This document shows, piece after piece, positions 47,016-58,852 of a DNA stretch of 64,000 nt. The stretch's first letter is position 1, and every line of letters starts with the position of its first letter. The notes beneath the pieces were generated by a model that saw nothing but the letters and a program-made list of their open reading frames with translations, made no database searches and was not told the origin of the DNA. The DNA is from Harmonia axyridis (lineage: Eukaryota > Arthropoda > Insecta > Coleoptera > Coccinellidae), in contig NC_059501.1 of assembly GCF_914767665.1 (NCBI RefSeq), forward strand, positions 34,448,501-34,512,500. Direction: 5' to 3'. The translations under genes and the position numbers were made by a program.

Positions 47016-48369
47016 CAAGGGCGTAGATCTTTTTTTTCTTGGAGGGGGGTAATCGAAAAAATGTTTTTTGACGACATTGTTTGCTCATATCTAAAATGTG
47101 AGAAAAAGAGGTTTGATGACGAACTTTGAACCAAATTACTCGAAATATGTTTTTTCGTTACCGATTCGATTGTTCTTATCTAATAGAAGGTGTTACTGAA
47201 TTGGAGTTACGAAGGAAAATGAGAGATTCCTTGGATAATTTTAAAAATAAAATGGCCCATAAACATCAGCCCACAAACGCTTTGTTTTCGAGATACAGGG
47301 TGTTTCTTGTAGTCCTACTTTTTCGTGATATGCTTAACCAGTTTATCGAATCTTTATTAATCTTCGCTACAGAGTTGGTAAATAAGTACCAAAACTTATA
47401 ATTAATTTATTTATCACAGCTACCTAACTGGATCTTTGTAATAATTTGGATTTTCCTGAGAATTACTATAGAGATCTGCTTGAATTTTTTTCTGCAATTC
47501 GATTGCAGATACGCACAACTACAACAAACCAAAAAGTTTAGTACTGAACCAGTGTTTCTTCTTAAATTAAATTTTTCTAAACTACCAGTGGTTCACAAAA
47601 AAATAATTCTGAAGGAGAGAATCGGGCACCATTCCAGAAAAAAATCTGTCTGTATATTTGCATTCAAAATTAGGATATCACATGATGATAACTTTAAATT
47701 GGAATATCTATGCCAATTCAAGTTAAATATCTTGTGAAGGGAAGGTGCTATGAGAAAAAAACTTTAACACCTGTATCTCATAAACAAAGCGTTTGCAGAC
47801 TCATGTTAGGACTTCTTTTCTTGAAATGATCCGAGAAATCTGTCATTTTCATTTGTAGGGAAACACCCTGTAGACATAGTCAATTCAAAGCTGATGTCTT
47901 CACAAATAAATTGCAATTTGAATGAAACACAATAAATTGTACCTACAACACATCCCAGACAATTTTTCGATGCGAATTACTCAGTTCAGTTCTTTTATAC
48001 CTACAGAGATATTTTGAGACGAGAATGATACAAAAAACGAGTTAGTTTACACCGATGACGAATGCAAAAAGCATAGATGGCAAATAAGGGGCGATGCCGA
48101 GAATGCGAATTGATAAAGGAAAATAATAAACTTCGGACAAAGACGAGTTCGTAGTGCAATAAAAGTACTCATCTTGAAAGAGATAATTAACTCATAAACC
48201 GTAAAGGGGTCCACTTTTTTACTGACGTGTCGATTTAAAAGGAAAGTAAAATGTATAAAATTTATGTAGAAATTTTCGTTCTTCGTCTTTGCGTGATTTC
48301 TGAAATTTTATATTTTGAAAATCTTGGGGGGTAATTAACCCCAGTACCTCCCCTATTTCTACGCCCTTG
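47016..48369. mobile_element. 1354-bp hAT-like non-autonomous element
   Basis: The ends CAAGGGCGTAGA (47016) and TCTACGCCCTTG (ends 48369) are a perfect 12-bp inverted repeat, flanked by perfect ATATCAAC at 47008-47015 and 48370-48377. An 8-bp duplication with C-A-rich GGGCGTAGA ends is typical of hAT elements. Inside, CAAACGCTTTGTTTTCGAGA (about 47275) pairs loosely with CTCATAAACAAAGCGTTTGC (about 47780), so a smaller TACAGGGTGT fold-back element is probably nested. The open frames inside show no transposase domain. Confidence 0.85.
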
Positions 48370-48377
48370 ATATCAAC

Positions 48378-48794
48378 AACATATGAAATATCCGACTCCA
48401 GTTCTTTCATGTCCAAACATCTGATTTATCGACAGAATGAGGATTAAGAGGAAAAGAGTGCGGTTAGCTCGGTCACATTAGAGGGGACAGTTTTTCCCAC
48501 AAATTGGATGGTCGTAAAAAGCTGTGCTGAAGCAAAATTGACGGACGCAATGTCGCAATTTAGAACAGGCACGCCCCCTACATGGTGTGCAGCTGAATTC
48601 ACCGGAAAACAAAATCCGCAAAGCGTTTGGGAAGATCTGCTGGACTAAGCAATCGGGGAACTATCAATACTTGCCGTTTTTATGGTAGCGCACTTTATTC
48701 GAACGGAATATTTTAGAAATCATTGTGGATCTCTGAATTCTGAATGCAGTTGGTTTCACCCAGAAATATGTTTTCAGAAGAGAAGTACCTACTC
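48378..48794. other. Intergenic, GC-richer stretch of unknown origin
   Basis: 48440-48670 has more balanced composition and coding-like texture in broken frames, but no family could be named. It is probably a decayed transposon remnant. Confidence 0.3.
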
Positions 48795-49055
48795 AACAAA
48801 ATCAGCCATATTTTTCCAATGGATTTATCGTGAGTAATATCATAAGATCATCTAATTTTTCGAAAAAAATTCAAAAAACACGTTGCTAAGTAATATTTTA
48901 ACAAAGTGCAGGTGCAAAAATCCTTGTTGCCACTTACACTCACGATTTTTGTTAAAATATTATTCAGCAACATGTTTTTTCGTTTTTTTTTTTCGGATAA
49001 AGTAGATGACCTTATGATAATACTTATCCATTGGAAAAATATGACTGATTTTATT
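48795..49055. repeat. Hairpin repeat with ~110-bp arms
   Basis: The left arm 48795-48905 (ACAAAATCAGCCATATTTTT, CCAATGGAT, CATAAGATCATCTA) pairs with the right arm about 48950-49055 (TAGATGACCTTATGATAATA, CCATTGGAAAAATATGACTG, ATTTTATT). The loop is short, near 48906-48950. No coding capacity. Confidence 0.75.
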
Positions 49056-50714
49056 CACTCGTGATGTTCATCTCCTTACCAGGCCCGAAATAAGAATTTT
49101 TTGACACACAAAACTTCTCATCTTGTAAGTTTCAAATTTAATGCCTTTTTCAGATATGTGGTCAAATTTGATATGGCTACAACAATAACTGAAATATAAT
49201 TGAGTTTATGGAAAAACTTGAAATATTGAAATCAAGAAATGTTAAATTGAAGAATAATCATCATCATATTTGATGGAGCCGATCTCTTATCGAAATGAAA
49301 CTTTTTGAAAGAATCTCTATCATAACATATGCTTCCGTTTGGTACGTTCTAATGAACTGAAAGTACTATGAAGAAAAAATTATCTGTCATCTGTCAATGG
49401 ATGTGACACCATGCTTCATCGTCATTCGCTCCTAAACAACCACGAAAAAGATCTAATTTCGCTGATGCATAACACACACCGCATAATCAAAAAAGCTAAA
49501 ATTCCTTTTTTTAAATTCAACTAGCTGTCCGCCCTGGCTCCGCACATTATCTATCAGGCAACCCAAAATACATCCTTCGGAATACTGTATGACTATTCGC
49601 TCGCTTGGACGAAAAATATGAGCCTTTTTTCTTTTTCGTACCATATATTCCCAGAGGGGAGGGGGGGCAATAAGGAGGTTTTTTCCCCACCAGAAAGAAT
49701 ATCCATTATCATTCACAACCATATATCACAATTTTATTAGAAGAAAGCAAACTTTTCTGGAAAACTTCTTCGAAAGAAGGAGAATTGATGCAGGCGAATC
49801 TTCAAGTTTTTTGCGTTTGAATACAACAACCGACACTTCGACAGGTAAAAATCAATCTCAAGAAGTTTTTGCAAATTCAGAGGATATCGGAAACGAATTA
49901 CCAATTTTTTTTTTCTTTATCCCCCCAAGGCTTATGTCTGGGACCCATCCCGAATACCCATATTTCACCATTATTCTAACTAACACTTATCAAACCATTA
50001 CTCTCAAAGTCAGCATAACACCGTATGCTAATTTTAAATTTGTCTCTAATGAAAAAATAATTAACGAGGTGGAAGCCTATATTTTGAAAACAAATACGAA
50101 AGTTAGATGAGCGTTGGAGTAGATAATATGTATCACTATGCGGATGTTCAAGATGATCTGAAATGCAATTTACGAGTGGAAATTTTGAAATCCGGGAACT
50201 GAACTTTTTTCAAAAATTAATCACATATCACAATTCTGCTTATTTTTTTAAGGTTCTGGTTACTCTACAAGTACGAAGCTTGGAATGGTTGTTTTTATAT
50301 ACATGCGAAATATCAACCCGATCAACCTGTTTCCAAAAAAATATTGGTTATTTATTATTCAAAATTCTTCTTGAATTTTCTACGGTTATTCTGCGCATGA
50401 AATTTCGCACGAAGTTTCAAATTGTCATTCTACATCCAAATTCGAATTTTCACCTTGATCGCACCTGCAGTTTCAAAATTATAAAGAATTCAACGACCAT
50501 AATTACGGAACCCTTGTTCGAATTTTGTCCATTAACGAATATAACCGCAGTATTTGAGTTTCAAACCTACCCCGAAATTTTTTCGCTCTAGGCAGTTATT
50601 GTGTTTACTGGCGGATAGAAGAAATTAAAGAATATAGAAAATGTGACAAAATAATAGAACGATTTTCACATATGAATTCTTATTTGAAGGGGATATTCTG
50701 TAAAAAAAAATGAT
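49056..50714. other. Intergenic with possible LINE 3' region
   Basis: Open frames of 99 codons (49811-50110) and 142 codons (50163-50591) show no domain I know. Near 49510-49620 (GCTGTCCGCCCTGGCTCCGC) the text resembles ends of dispersed insect retroelements, but the match is weak. No host gene supported. Confidence 0.3.
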
Positions 50715-50745
50715 TGTGAAAATAAAGTCATTATTATTATTATCT
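50715..50745 (+). repeat. LINE-type 3' tail with (ATT)n microsatellite
   Basis: TTGTGAAAATAAAGTCATT followed by ATTATTATTATT. It closely resembles the tail at 45108-45145, so a short, 5'-truncated copy of the same CR1/L2-like family probably ends here. Confidence 0.55.
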
Positions 50746-51415
50746 ATTTGATGGCGAGCGCACAATTGATTTCAGCGCATCCGCCATAATCCCAATAGTT
50801 ATGATTCCAGGAAAGAACCTTCTGAGCTAAGAACTTTCAAACGCTCATTGATTCATATACTATTGGATACTACAAAATTCAAAGATATATGTGAGATAAA
50901 ATTTTCATAACTTATTTTATCTATCTTACTTTTCACACTATCTGTCCATATTGTGGAACTGCATACATCAGCTAGGTAATTGATTCTAATAAATAATAAA
51001 ACTAATATGTCTACACTATCTACTATTAAATACTTACAATGAATAAATTGTACCTAAACTACTTTCATTATCATACTTATCTTTCAGGGAGTACAATTTG
51101 AAATTGTAGCAACACTTTCTACAGTGTTTGATGTTAGTTTTATCACTATTATATTACTTTGAATATATAAATAATAACAATACAATCATTGATTAGAATG
51201 AATAAGTAAAAATCAAATTAAAGTAAAATTACAGTTTGAATGTTAAAAGCACTATAACATCACATACAAATTAAAATATTATTTTGCTATAACTACTTAT
51301 AAAAATACAAATGGTCGAAAATCCATTATCAGTTTTAAACATTACAAATATTCACTCAGAATAGAAGTTGAATGCAGAATTGTAATGTTATCATGACAGT
51401 CAATTTTGGTGTATA
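50746..51415. other. 3' flank / 3' UTR of DCTN6
   Basis: AT-rich sequence downstream of the DCTN6 stop (minus strand). The 3' end of the transcript could not be fixed. Confidence 0.4.
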
Positions 51416-52770
51416 TTACTTTGGCTTAATATTTGGTTTTCTGTAATGATGATAGTTTGGAATTATCTTCATAAGAGTTTCCATTTGTGAGTACTGAGGC
51501 TGGAAAATGACAATGAATTAAAAATTCTCTCAATACAATCTGCTCTTTTAGTATAACCCATAAAATACGATAATGATTCATTCATATAAAAATTAGTTCA
51601 TCAAATGAAATTTCTGAAGTAATTTCATATAAATGGCGAAAACTAAGACAATAATATGCTCAAAATTATTGAACTTAATCGCATTCAACAAAATATTTGT
51701 GATTTTTCCAAGGAAGAAATCAACAATATTTCCAAAAAATTTTAACCCCTGCTTTATTAGACTTGTTATGGACTAATTGGTACAAAATTTGAGAACTTAT
51801 AAACCATCAAATATTCCATATATGCTAGATATTCAATTACTTTGATATCGAGTATTAACAGAAACCTTTATCGAGTTATACTAATCGTTTCATCAGTTGT
51901 TATTGAACATCTCGTATCCTATTTTTTCTTACATTATATTGGTTCGAATTCTACTAATTTTATGCAAATATAACATGTTAAAAAAAATAATGTATATGTA
52001 TAATTATATAATAAAGCAAACTCACCAAAGGTTTACTCAAACCTTCCCTCATATGACATCGTTCACCATATACTATAATATTTTCTTTTAATTCTTGTTC
52101 CTCTTTCAGTTGACAGCCAGCTCCTATTATGCAACCATCAGTAACTGTAACTTTATTACTGACAAAACATTTTGATTCAAACACATTGTTAGAACCTATT
52201 TTGCAGGCTTCGACATGACACCCAACTTCAAAAACATTATGTGGTCCAATAATAAGAGGTTCAATGTTATCTTTATTTTGAACCTTGTCAAACGGTAACC
52301 TAAAAATTGGAAAGGTTAGTTTTCAAGATCATGGGAACAATTTTGAATGATTGCCTACCTATAAATTATTTTGGATTGTTCTTCAATTAGACAGCTTTCT
52401 CCTATAATGATAGGTCCAGCTTCAGCAATAATTGTTGCCATTGGATGAATAATACAATCTTTACTTATTGTTATATCACCCCTCAATCTAGCCTCTTCAC
52501 ACACCAAAGCACCCGGGCATATTTTGATACTGAAAATATCATATAGAATGAATATACTGTTAAATTCTATAGCAAAGAAATTCCATCTCAACTATAAGAA
52601 TACATTCCTTACATTCATGAATGAATCTTCTACCACTTGATTTATTCACAATCGAAGGATATATCTTATGTTAGTATGAATCCTTTTAATAATGAACTAC
52701 TTGTACATCACAATTTAATTGTTTTCAATTCTTACCTAGATGTTTTGGGCATATCTCTGGTTTCAGCCAT
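51416..52770 (-). CDS. DCTN6: Dynactin subunit 6 (p27), four exons, complete
   Basis: Exons 52736-52770, 52359-52529, 52026-52299 and 51416-51499 (minus), all GT-AG, with phases that fit. They give 187 residues; family members are about 190. The start codon at 52770 opens MAETRDMPKTS. The next exon gives IKICPGALVCEEARLRGDIT and IIAEAGPIIIGESCLIEEQS. The third exon gives PLIIGPHNVFEVGCHVEACK and DGCIIGAGCQL. These hexapeptide-type repeats build the left-handed beta helix of dynactin p27, which caps the pointed end of the dynactin filament together with p25. The last exon ends METLMKIIPNYHHYRK, the conserved C-terminal signature. DCTN6 helps dynein-dynactin bind cargo and act in mitosis. A diverged partial paralogue lies at 60039-61550 on the same strand. 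Confidence 0.95.
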
Positions 52771-53963
52771 TCTTGTAACAAATTTTCATACAATTTTATA
52801 TATTAAATAACGTTAAATGAAGTAAATAAATAAACGTCTGTCAAGGATTGAAGATTGAGGTTAGCAGTCAAACGTCAAACAGTCTCAATAATAGTCTATG
52901 ATTTTGACCACAGAAAACGCAGAACACAGAATAAATAATATACAAAGAACCCATTGAACTAATAATACATTTTATTAATTCTATGAAAGAACCTTGTTAT
53001 GACAAAGATATCAATAAATAAGCGACCCCTGGATGCTAAATTACCAAACATCCTATGGAGTAACGTGTTTTGATTTTTACATGCCATTTAGCCACTTAAC
53101 ACATGTATAGGCATCTGAGATTAAGAATGCAGCGACAAGGTGAGCAAACGTAGAACTATAAATGTTGCCATTGGAGTGTTTGGTTGTATTAGTTGTGTGT
53201 GTATTTGCGTTATTAAAATTCGATTTTACAATAAATATAACAACTTTTCAGACTTCTATAGTGAACAAGTGTGTTACTGTGTATATTTTATTTTAATTTC
53301 AGGTGAAGGCGGTAAATATCATCATTTGTTTCAGTTCAGTCTAGTGATATTGAAAGTTATGCAAGGATGGAAGACTTCGAAAAATGACGAATAACAATCG
53401 TGTGCATATAATATGTGAACGGTTCAATCAACATTATTATACTACAGGATTCTAATAGTACCTTTTTTAGGTCCAAATGGCAAGACTGAGTAGAATACTT
53501 GGGGTATCTTAAAGGTACAAACACTTCTAGAAGTCTTTATGAAGGTGAAGAAGTTTTAAATGCTGGTCACATAATAAAAATGTTACATGTTATTTGCATA
53601 ACTAATAAACTTTAGTTGAAAGGTTTTTTTACTTATCAGAATTGATCATTTCACATTACCCTTCAATTATACAGTCCCAACAAAATATTACAAATGCTAA
53701 TGTATTGAATATTTTTAGGAATACTACAGAAAGTCGCATATCCATTTTTTTTTATTTATTAAGAGATAACTCAATTTACATAAAATGTTTCTAAAAATAA
53801 ATTTAAATAAGTAGGTTACTTAAAACTACTCATATCGATACCTATTTATCGAATTAAATTATTGCTTGACTAATGAATCATCAAAAAATAATGAGAATTC
53901 AATTGAAAATATTTCACTTATGAAATGTATTTATTTTGAAAATATATTTGGCATATTATACGA
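52771..53963. other. DCTN6 upstream region and intergenic DNA
   Basis: The first ~100 bp must hold the 5' UTR and promoter of DCTN6 (minus). No TATA box was recognised. An 84-codon frame at 53140-53394 (+) has no known domain. No further gene. Confidence 0.4.
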
Positions 53964-54956
53964 CTATTTTAAAATAATTAAAATGTGATAGAGAAGTATC
54001 ATCAGTGTGCCCTGAAAAAAAATATATAGAATTTCAGAATACATGTCCAAATATTTCTGAGGAATTTTTCCAATATAGAGTAAAGGTACCTTAGATTTGA
54101 AGACGATGTATCTTTGGCACAATTCTTGTGAAATGCCAAATAAAACAGATAATGTCACATATGAAAGATCACATTTCAATTTTGTTAAAACTAAAACAAT
54201 ACACTGCTTGATCGTTAAACGATCTAATCTTTGATCACTGTAAATAGATTGTACTGCTTCTACTATTGTATCTTATAGTTTCATATTATTGAGACCAGTA
54301 AAAAAAACTGTTCAGAGCACTATCTGTTGTTATCAGATCACACAAAGAAGATACTTCAGGAGTATTCACTTGCACTTCGAAATCCTTGAAAGTTTTAAGC
54401 CCATTATAATCAGGCTGACCCTGAAGAAGCTGTAATAGACCTTGTGCAGCTTCGATTTCATCTTGGGAAGTAGATTGTAGAGCAGGTTCGATTTCTTCAC
54501 TAGAGCATTCTTCAGCAATAAGTTTTTCTTTGTTGATATTTCTTTGATTCAATCTTTCAGATCTACTACTAGAACATTCAGGTTCTTCCTTTGTGGTAGT
54601 GGATCCAACAGAAAGATTTCTGGAAGGCACAGCAGTCTTTTTCAAACATTCTTTCTGTGTAGAACTGGAATCTGTAAACGATTATTATTATTATTATCCC
54701 CATAAATATAATCTAAAATTCCACGTGCTGTCAGTGCTTACCTCGATAAAATAATCATCATCGATAAAATGCAGGGAACATACTTTCATATTTCTTGTCA
54801 CTGGTTTATCGATTTTTAGTTTCAGTTGCCAAGCTTTTTGTCGATCCATCAGCACTTTACTCCCCAATTTCCCTTCCATCCAAACACGATATATATTACC
54901 AGTTTGAGGGAAAGCATGGAACTTGATATTTGACCTTTTTTTTCCCAGGAAGAACA
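53964..54956 (-). pseudogene. Decayed THAP/DDE_Tnp_4-type transposase gene
   Basis: The upstream exon (54742-54956) gives IKFHAFPQTGNIYRVWMEG and MKVCSLHFIDDDYF, the second half of a THAP zinc finger; the first Cys pair would be in an exon not found. After an apparent 70-bp intron, LKKTAVPSRNLSVG closes the THAP domain, and a linker leads to EVQVNTPEVSSLCDLITTDS. Then a T run near 54300 shifts the frame, a stop follows, and LTIKQCIVLVLTKLKCDLSY plus VTLSVLFGIS (about 54130-54220) match the helix-turn-helix before DDE_Tnp_4 domains. The splice phase I predict does not fit, and the catalytic domain is gone. It is therefore a relic rather than a host gene, although an odd domesticated THAP gene cannot be excluded. 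Confidence 0.65.
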
Positions 54957-55107
54957 CTGAGGAACTGAACAATAGCGATTTGAACGACTCAGAACTATTG
55001 AAATGATTTAAAAAATATATAAATATTTGTAGAATATCACACAAAAACAAAGCAAAATACTAGAACCTCAGAGGAATGAAAAGGACTGACTACCTCTCAG
55101 GTAAGAG

Positions 55108-56631
55108 CAGCGTTGCCAGGCCGACAAGCCGAAATTATCGTACCGCGTGTTCAAAATTATCGTACATTATCGTACATATTATCGTATCCCACTGATTTTT
55201 ATCGTACACATTCGAAATAAGGGAAATTTTTGCGAGAATATGATAATTTGTGGACAAGGATGAAAAAACAAACAATATATCGAATAAGTAATATATTTTT
55301 TATTTAAAAAAAACGGTAAATAAATAATTAATTAATTATTAGGCAAGATCAGACAACCTGTATTATCCTATTCACAGACTGTCGGTGACGGAAAAACATC
55401 CATCTTATAATTCTAATATGTACATAAGATTGTACAATGAACTTGCAAAAAATTAAAAAATTATATCTAATTTAAATGTTTTAAAAAAGAGACTCAAAAT
55501 TTGTCTTATAGATATTGAGCCATATTAGCTGAGCGAATACCAAAACTTTTATAGTTGTAATTTTGTGATGTCAATTTCACACGATCTTTGTAACAATTAA
55601 ATAAAGTTGTTATTTAATAATTATCAAATTTATTATTGAAAATAAATATGAAATAAAAAACGTTTCAATTATTTATCTATAAATATATTTTTTCACAATT
55701 AAATATCAAATATAATATTTATTTCAGGATCATTTTGCTGGTCGGAAACGTTAGCTGATGTTGTCATGGACTTAAGCATAATTTCAGAAGGTTGAAAATT
55801 TACGCATCCATTCGCGAGATGCATGCTTTGCGAAGAATGCATTATTCCATTGATTGTTTTGGTCAACAAACGGTTTCTCGAATCAGTTTTTATTAAATTG
55901 ATTTTAGAGAATTGTCTCTCGCAGGTTGCATTCGAATGTGGTAGCGACAGAACAGATATTGCGAAACTGCTTAAGTCAGCGAACATCGGTTTTTCTTCGG
56001 AATCCCGTAGCTGACCAATTTTAAAATAAAAATCATCCAAGTTCTCAACCTCCTTTATTTCATTTGGCAAGTCTATAAAATTCTGTTGAAGCCTTCTCCA
56101 TTGATTGTCAATGTTCTGTTGGTATTCCTGGGAACCACAAATTCTGTTTTTAATGAGGACCCTTCGTCCCTCCGGAGTTCGGATATTCCATGATTCTTTG
56201 TATTTATTTTCAGCTGACAGGCACCAAAGAAGTTTTATGATTTTATTATGTTTGAGTAGGTTCGTTCTCCTAGATTCACGTTGAACGTAGAACCCCAATG
56301 AACAATGAATTGATTCATCGGAACATTTTTGAGTCTAGACATTCCCAACCGTCTCGGTTAGATTTTTTAAAACTACTAAAATCTATCAAATGATTTCTTC
56401 CTACTAAAAACTTCCTGAAAATGCAATAATCTACTGAAAAATTGGATATCTACTAAATCTGGTCATACTGAGTTTCATTATATTTTGAGTATCTATGGAC
56501 ACTTTAGCTCAAATGATAGGTACACTGAAATTATCGTACAAAACGCTATTATCGTACATGCGGTATCGTACATAGTATTGAGCAGCAAATTATCGTACAA
56601 AACGATAATTATCGTACGAACGGCAACGCTG
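55108..56631 (-). mobile_element. hAT transposon, internally deleted, with 8-bp target duplication
   Basis: The termini CAGCGTTGCC (55108) and GGCAACGCTG (ends 56631) are a perfect 10-bp inverted repeat, flanked by GGTAAGAG at 55100-55107 and 56632-56639. It carries only the C-terminal part of a hAT transposase (55699-56298, minus). Five TATCGTA motifs lie in the first 100 bp and five in the last 100 bp. With most of the transposase missing, it is probably non-autonomous. It lies just outside the decayed THAP gene. Confidence 0.92.
55699..56298 (-). pseudogene. hAT transposase, C-terminal fragment
   Basis: 199 codons on the minus strand. The stretch FADLSSFAISVLSLPHSNAT and CERQFSKINLIKTDSRNRL is the hAT C-terminal dimerisation region (Dimer_Tnp_hAT), normally the last ~80 residues of a 500-700 residue protein. 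The part before (KNRICGSQEYQQNIDNQW, LPNEIKEVENLDDFYFKIGQ) is the segment just upstream in related proteins. The zinc finger and RNase H-like core with the catalytic triad are absent. The apparent start is an internal Met. The frame itself has no stop. Confidence 0.85.
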
Positions 56632-56639
56632 GGTAAGAG

Positions 56640-57366
56640 TCATAGCAAACCATGGCAACATTTATAGTTACTCTGATTGTCACCAGGTAGCGTAGCGCTT
56701 ATCTTGATTCGCCTATAGTTTCATTCAGTACAATTCCACTGACGAAATTATGATGTTTTAGGTTAAAAGGTATAAAATTAATTTTTAAATCACCATCCGA
56801 TCGAAATGGAATTAAGAATTTAGTTGAAAATAGAAAAAGAAATTTTCGTGTAACAAACGTTTCTTAGGAAGTTGAAAAAAATGTTATATAGAGTGTAGAT
56901 TCTAAGATATTGAAATTTTATAATATTTTTTCAAAATATCAAAATTCAAATAAAGGTTTGTAAATTTAATAATAACCCACTTTACCGGTGAATTTTATAT
57001 TTTCACAGAATTTCATTAAATTCTGATATATAGCCATCAGATTTTACTAAAATTCGGTGAATATGTAAATTCATCGGTAAAGTGCGTTATTATTAAATTT
57101 AGCTTCGGTGTTTGCAACTGATCTGATACCACTATGAAGTACAGATAATCCTCTGAAGAACAGACAGATTTATTTTGAATTTTTACCGTTATTTGCAGTG
57201 TGGTTCAAAGGAATAACAAGATGCAATAAGATACCAGAAAAAGTATATAACCAGAAGACGAAGAATAAATTTTGAATAGTCTGTGAACTTGAATAAAAAG
57301 ATCTATTTAATCTGGATTCTGGAATAGACATATTTGAACGAAGAAGGTTCTCCTTTCATACCGATA
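56640..57366. repeat. Intergenic DNA with a short palindrome
   Basis: AATTTAATAATAACCCACTT (starts 56963) and its near mirror AAGTGCGTTATTATTAAATT (ends 57100), with ACCGGTGAATTT/AAATTCATCGGT, form a 34-bp stem around a ~70-bp loop. No other feature is seen in this stretch. Confidence 0.6.
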
Positions 57367-58558
57367 TACAGCGTGTTCTGATTTGTTTCCGACAAACTGA
57401 AATGGGTGATAAATCATATCATTTTAAGCAAAAAAGTTCCTTTGAACATGGGTCCGGAAATGCTTCGTTTCCGAGATACAGGGTGTTAAAGTTGAAAAAA
57501 TAATTCGCGTTTTCTTTAATATGTTTTGACTGCTTCGAAATCCTTTCATGAAATTATTCCTATTCAAATATTAAATTTAAATTCATGTTGAAAATTTCTA
57601 AGGCGAAATGCATGCGGATTTTCTATTGCCCACTAATAAGTAGAAGTGGTATGCTATGTAATTGTTGTTTTTAAGTGTTCTGAATATTCTGTTTCCTGAA
57701 ATATTGCGTTGTTGGGATGCTTTACGAATACTGAGTTTTTATTTTCTTCGAAGGTCTGTAAAATCCTATTTCTCTGTAGATGATTTCTTCTTTGTATGCT
57801 TCGTTCGGGCCTTTGGTAACCAATACCATTTTCCTGTTGATAAGCTATTAACTTAGTTAACTATGACTAACTAATGACATCTGAACCTAACACACTTTAA
57901 ATCTGTCATTGTGTATAGCCATTTTAAATCTATTGCCGCAACAATTGTTGAATGTAAAACAATCAATCATTCGAAGATGTCATTTGTGCATTCAACAGAA
58001 CGGTGGACATTTCGAACACCTTCTTTAAAAATCATTATGTTATTTTGTTTTGTTCTAAATTGTTACTTCTAAAAAATATTTAATTTAAAATTATTACAAA
58101 TTTGTTTCTACATGTTTTAGAGATTACAAAAATATGGATTTGTGTTTTTCTCTGAAACGGTTGCCCCTAGCAACTTAAATGAGTTATACCTTTTTTAACT
58201 AGAAGAGTCAGGGGAATCTATTTTTTTAGTCCAGAATGACGTACAGGGTAGCACAGAAAAGTTGGTACTGTTTAAAAGGGACGAAATGATTGCCAGTGGC
58301 GCCCTCTAGAAAATACAACCAAATCGACCACAAATTTGAATATCTCACCTCAAAAAACCCTATGTACCAACTTTCATGCAATTATTTGGAATCAGTCGAA
58401 AGATATTTAAGAAAACGCAAATTATTTTTTCAACTTTAACACCCTGTATCTCGGAAACGAAGCATTTCCGGACCCATGTTCATAGGAACTTTTTTGCTTA
58501 AAATGATGTGATTTATCACCCATTTCAGTTTGTCGGAAACAAATCAGAACACCCTGTA
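57367..58558. repeat. Fold-back element (1.19 kb) with TACAGGGTGTTCTG ends
   Basis: TACAGCGTGTTCTGATTTG at 57367 is mirrored by CAAATCAGAACACCCTGTA ending at 58558. The arms of about 180 bp pair along GTTTCCGACAAACTGAAATG, GGGTCCGGAAATGCTTCGTT and CCGAGATACAGGGTGTTAAA with their complements. The central ~800 bp is unpaired and has no recognisable coding content. Confidence 0.8.
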
Positions 58559-58852
58559 TGTATAAGTAATGACATTATCGAAAGGGTAACCTATCGAAAG
58601 TGGAACCTTCCAAGCATTCTCCGTATTATTATATTTATATTACTTTTATCTATATGTTTCTTCGACTCCTCAAGAGAGTTGTCCCAAAACAATAATAAAT
58701 GATATTGTCAGAAAGTAGTTTTCATAGCATGTCACAGCCATAAGTATATTGAAGCAAAAATCTTTATACGAAAAATCAAGAATACAAATTTAAACAAGGG
58801 CTCAAAAGTTTCTGACTTCAAGTCAGTGCTTGTTATATTTTCATTATAGGTA

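Noticed and set aside
49453..49722. 89-codon minus-strand frame (ERIVIQYSEGCILGCLIDNV)
   Set aside because: Looks like dispersed-repeat text near a degenerate retroelement-like motif; no domain or splice context supports a gene.
49811..50591. Frames of 99 and 142 codons before the LINE-type tail
   Set aside because: Composition is low in complexity and rich in Phe/Ile/Leu; no reverse-transcriptase or other motif could be read, so no product is claimed.
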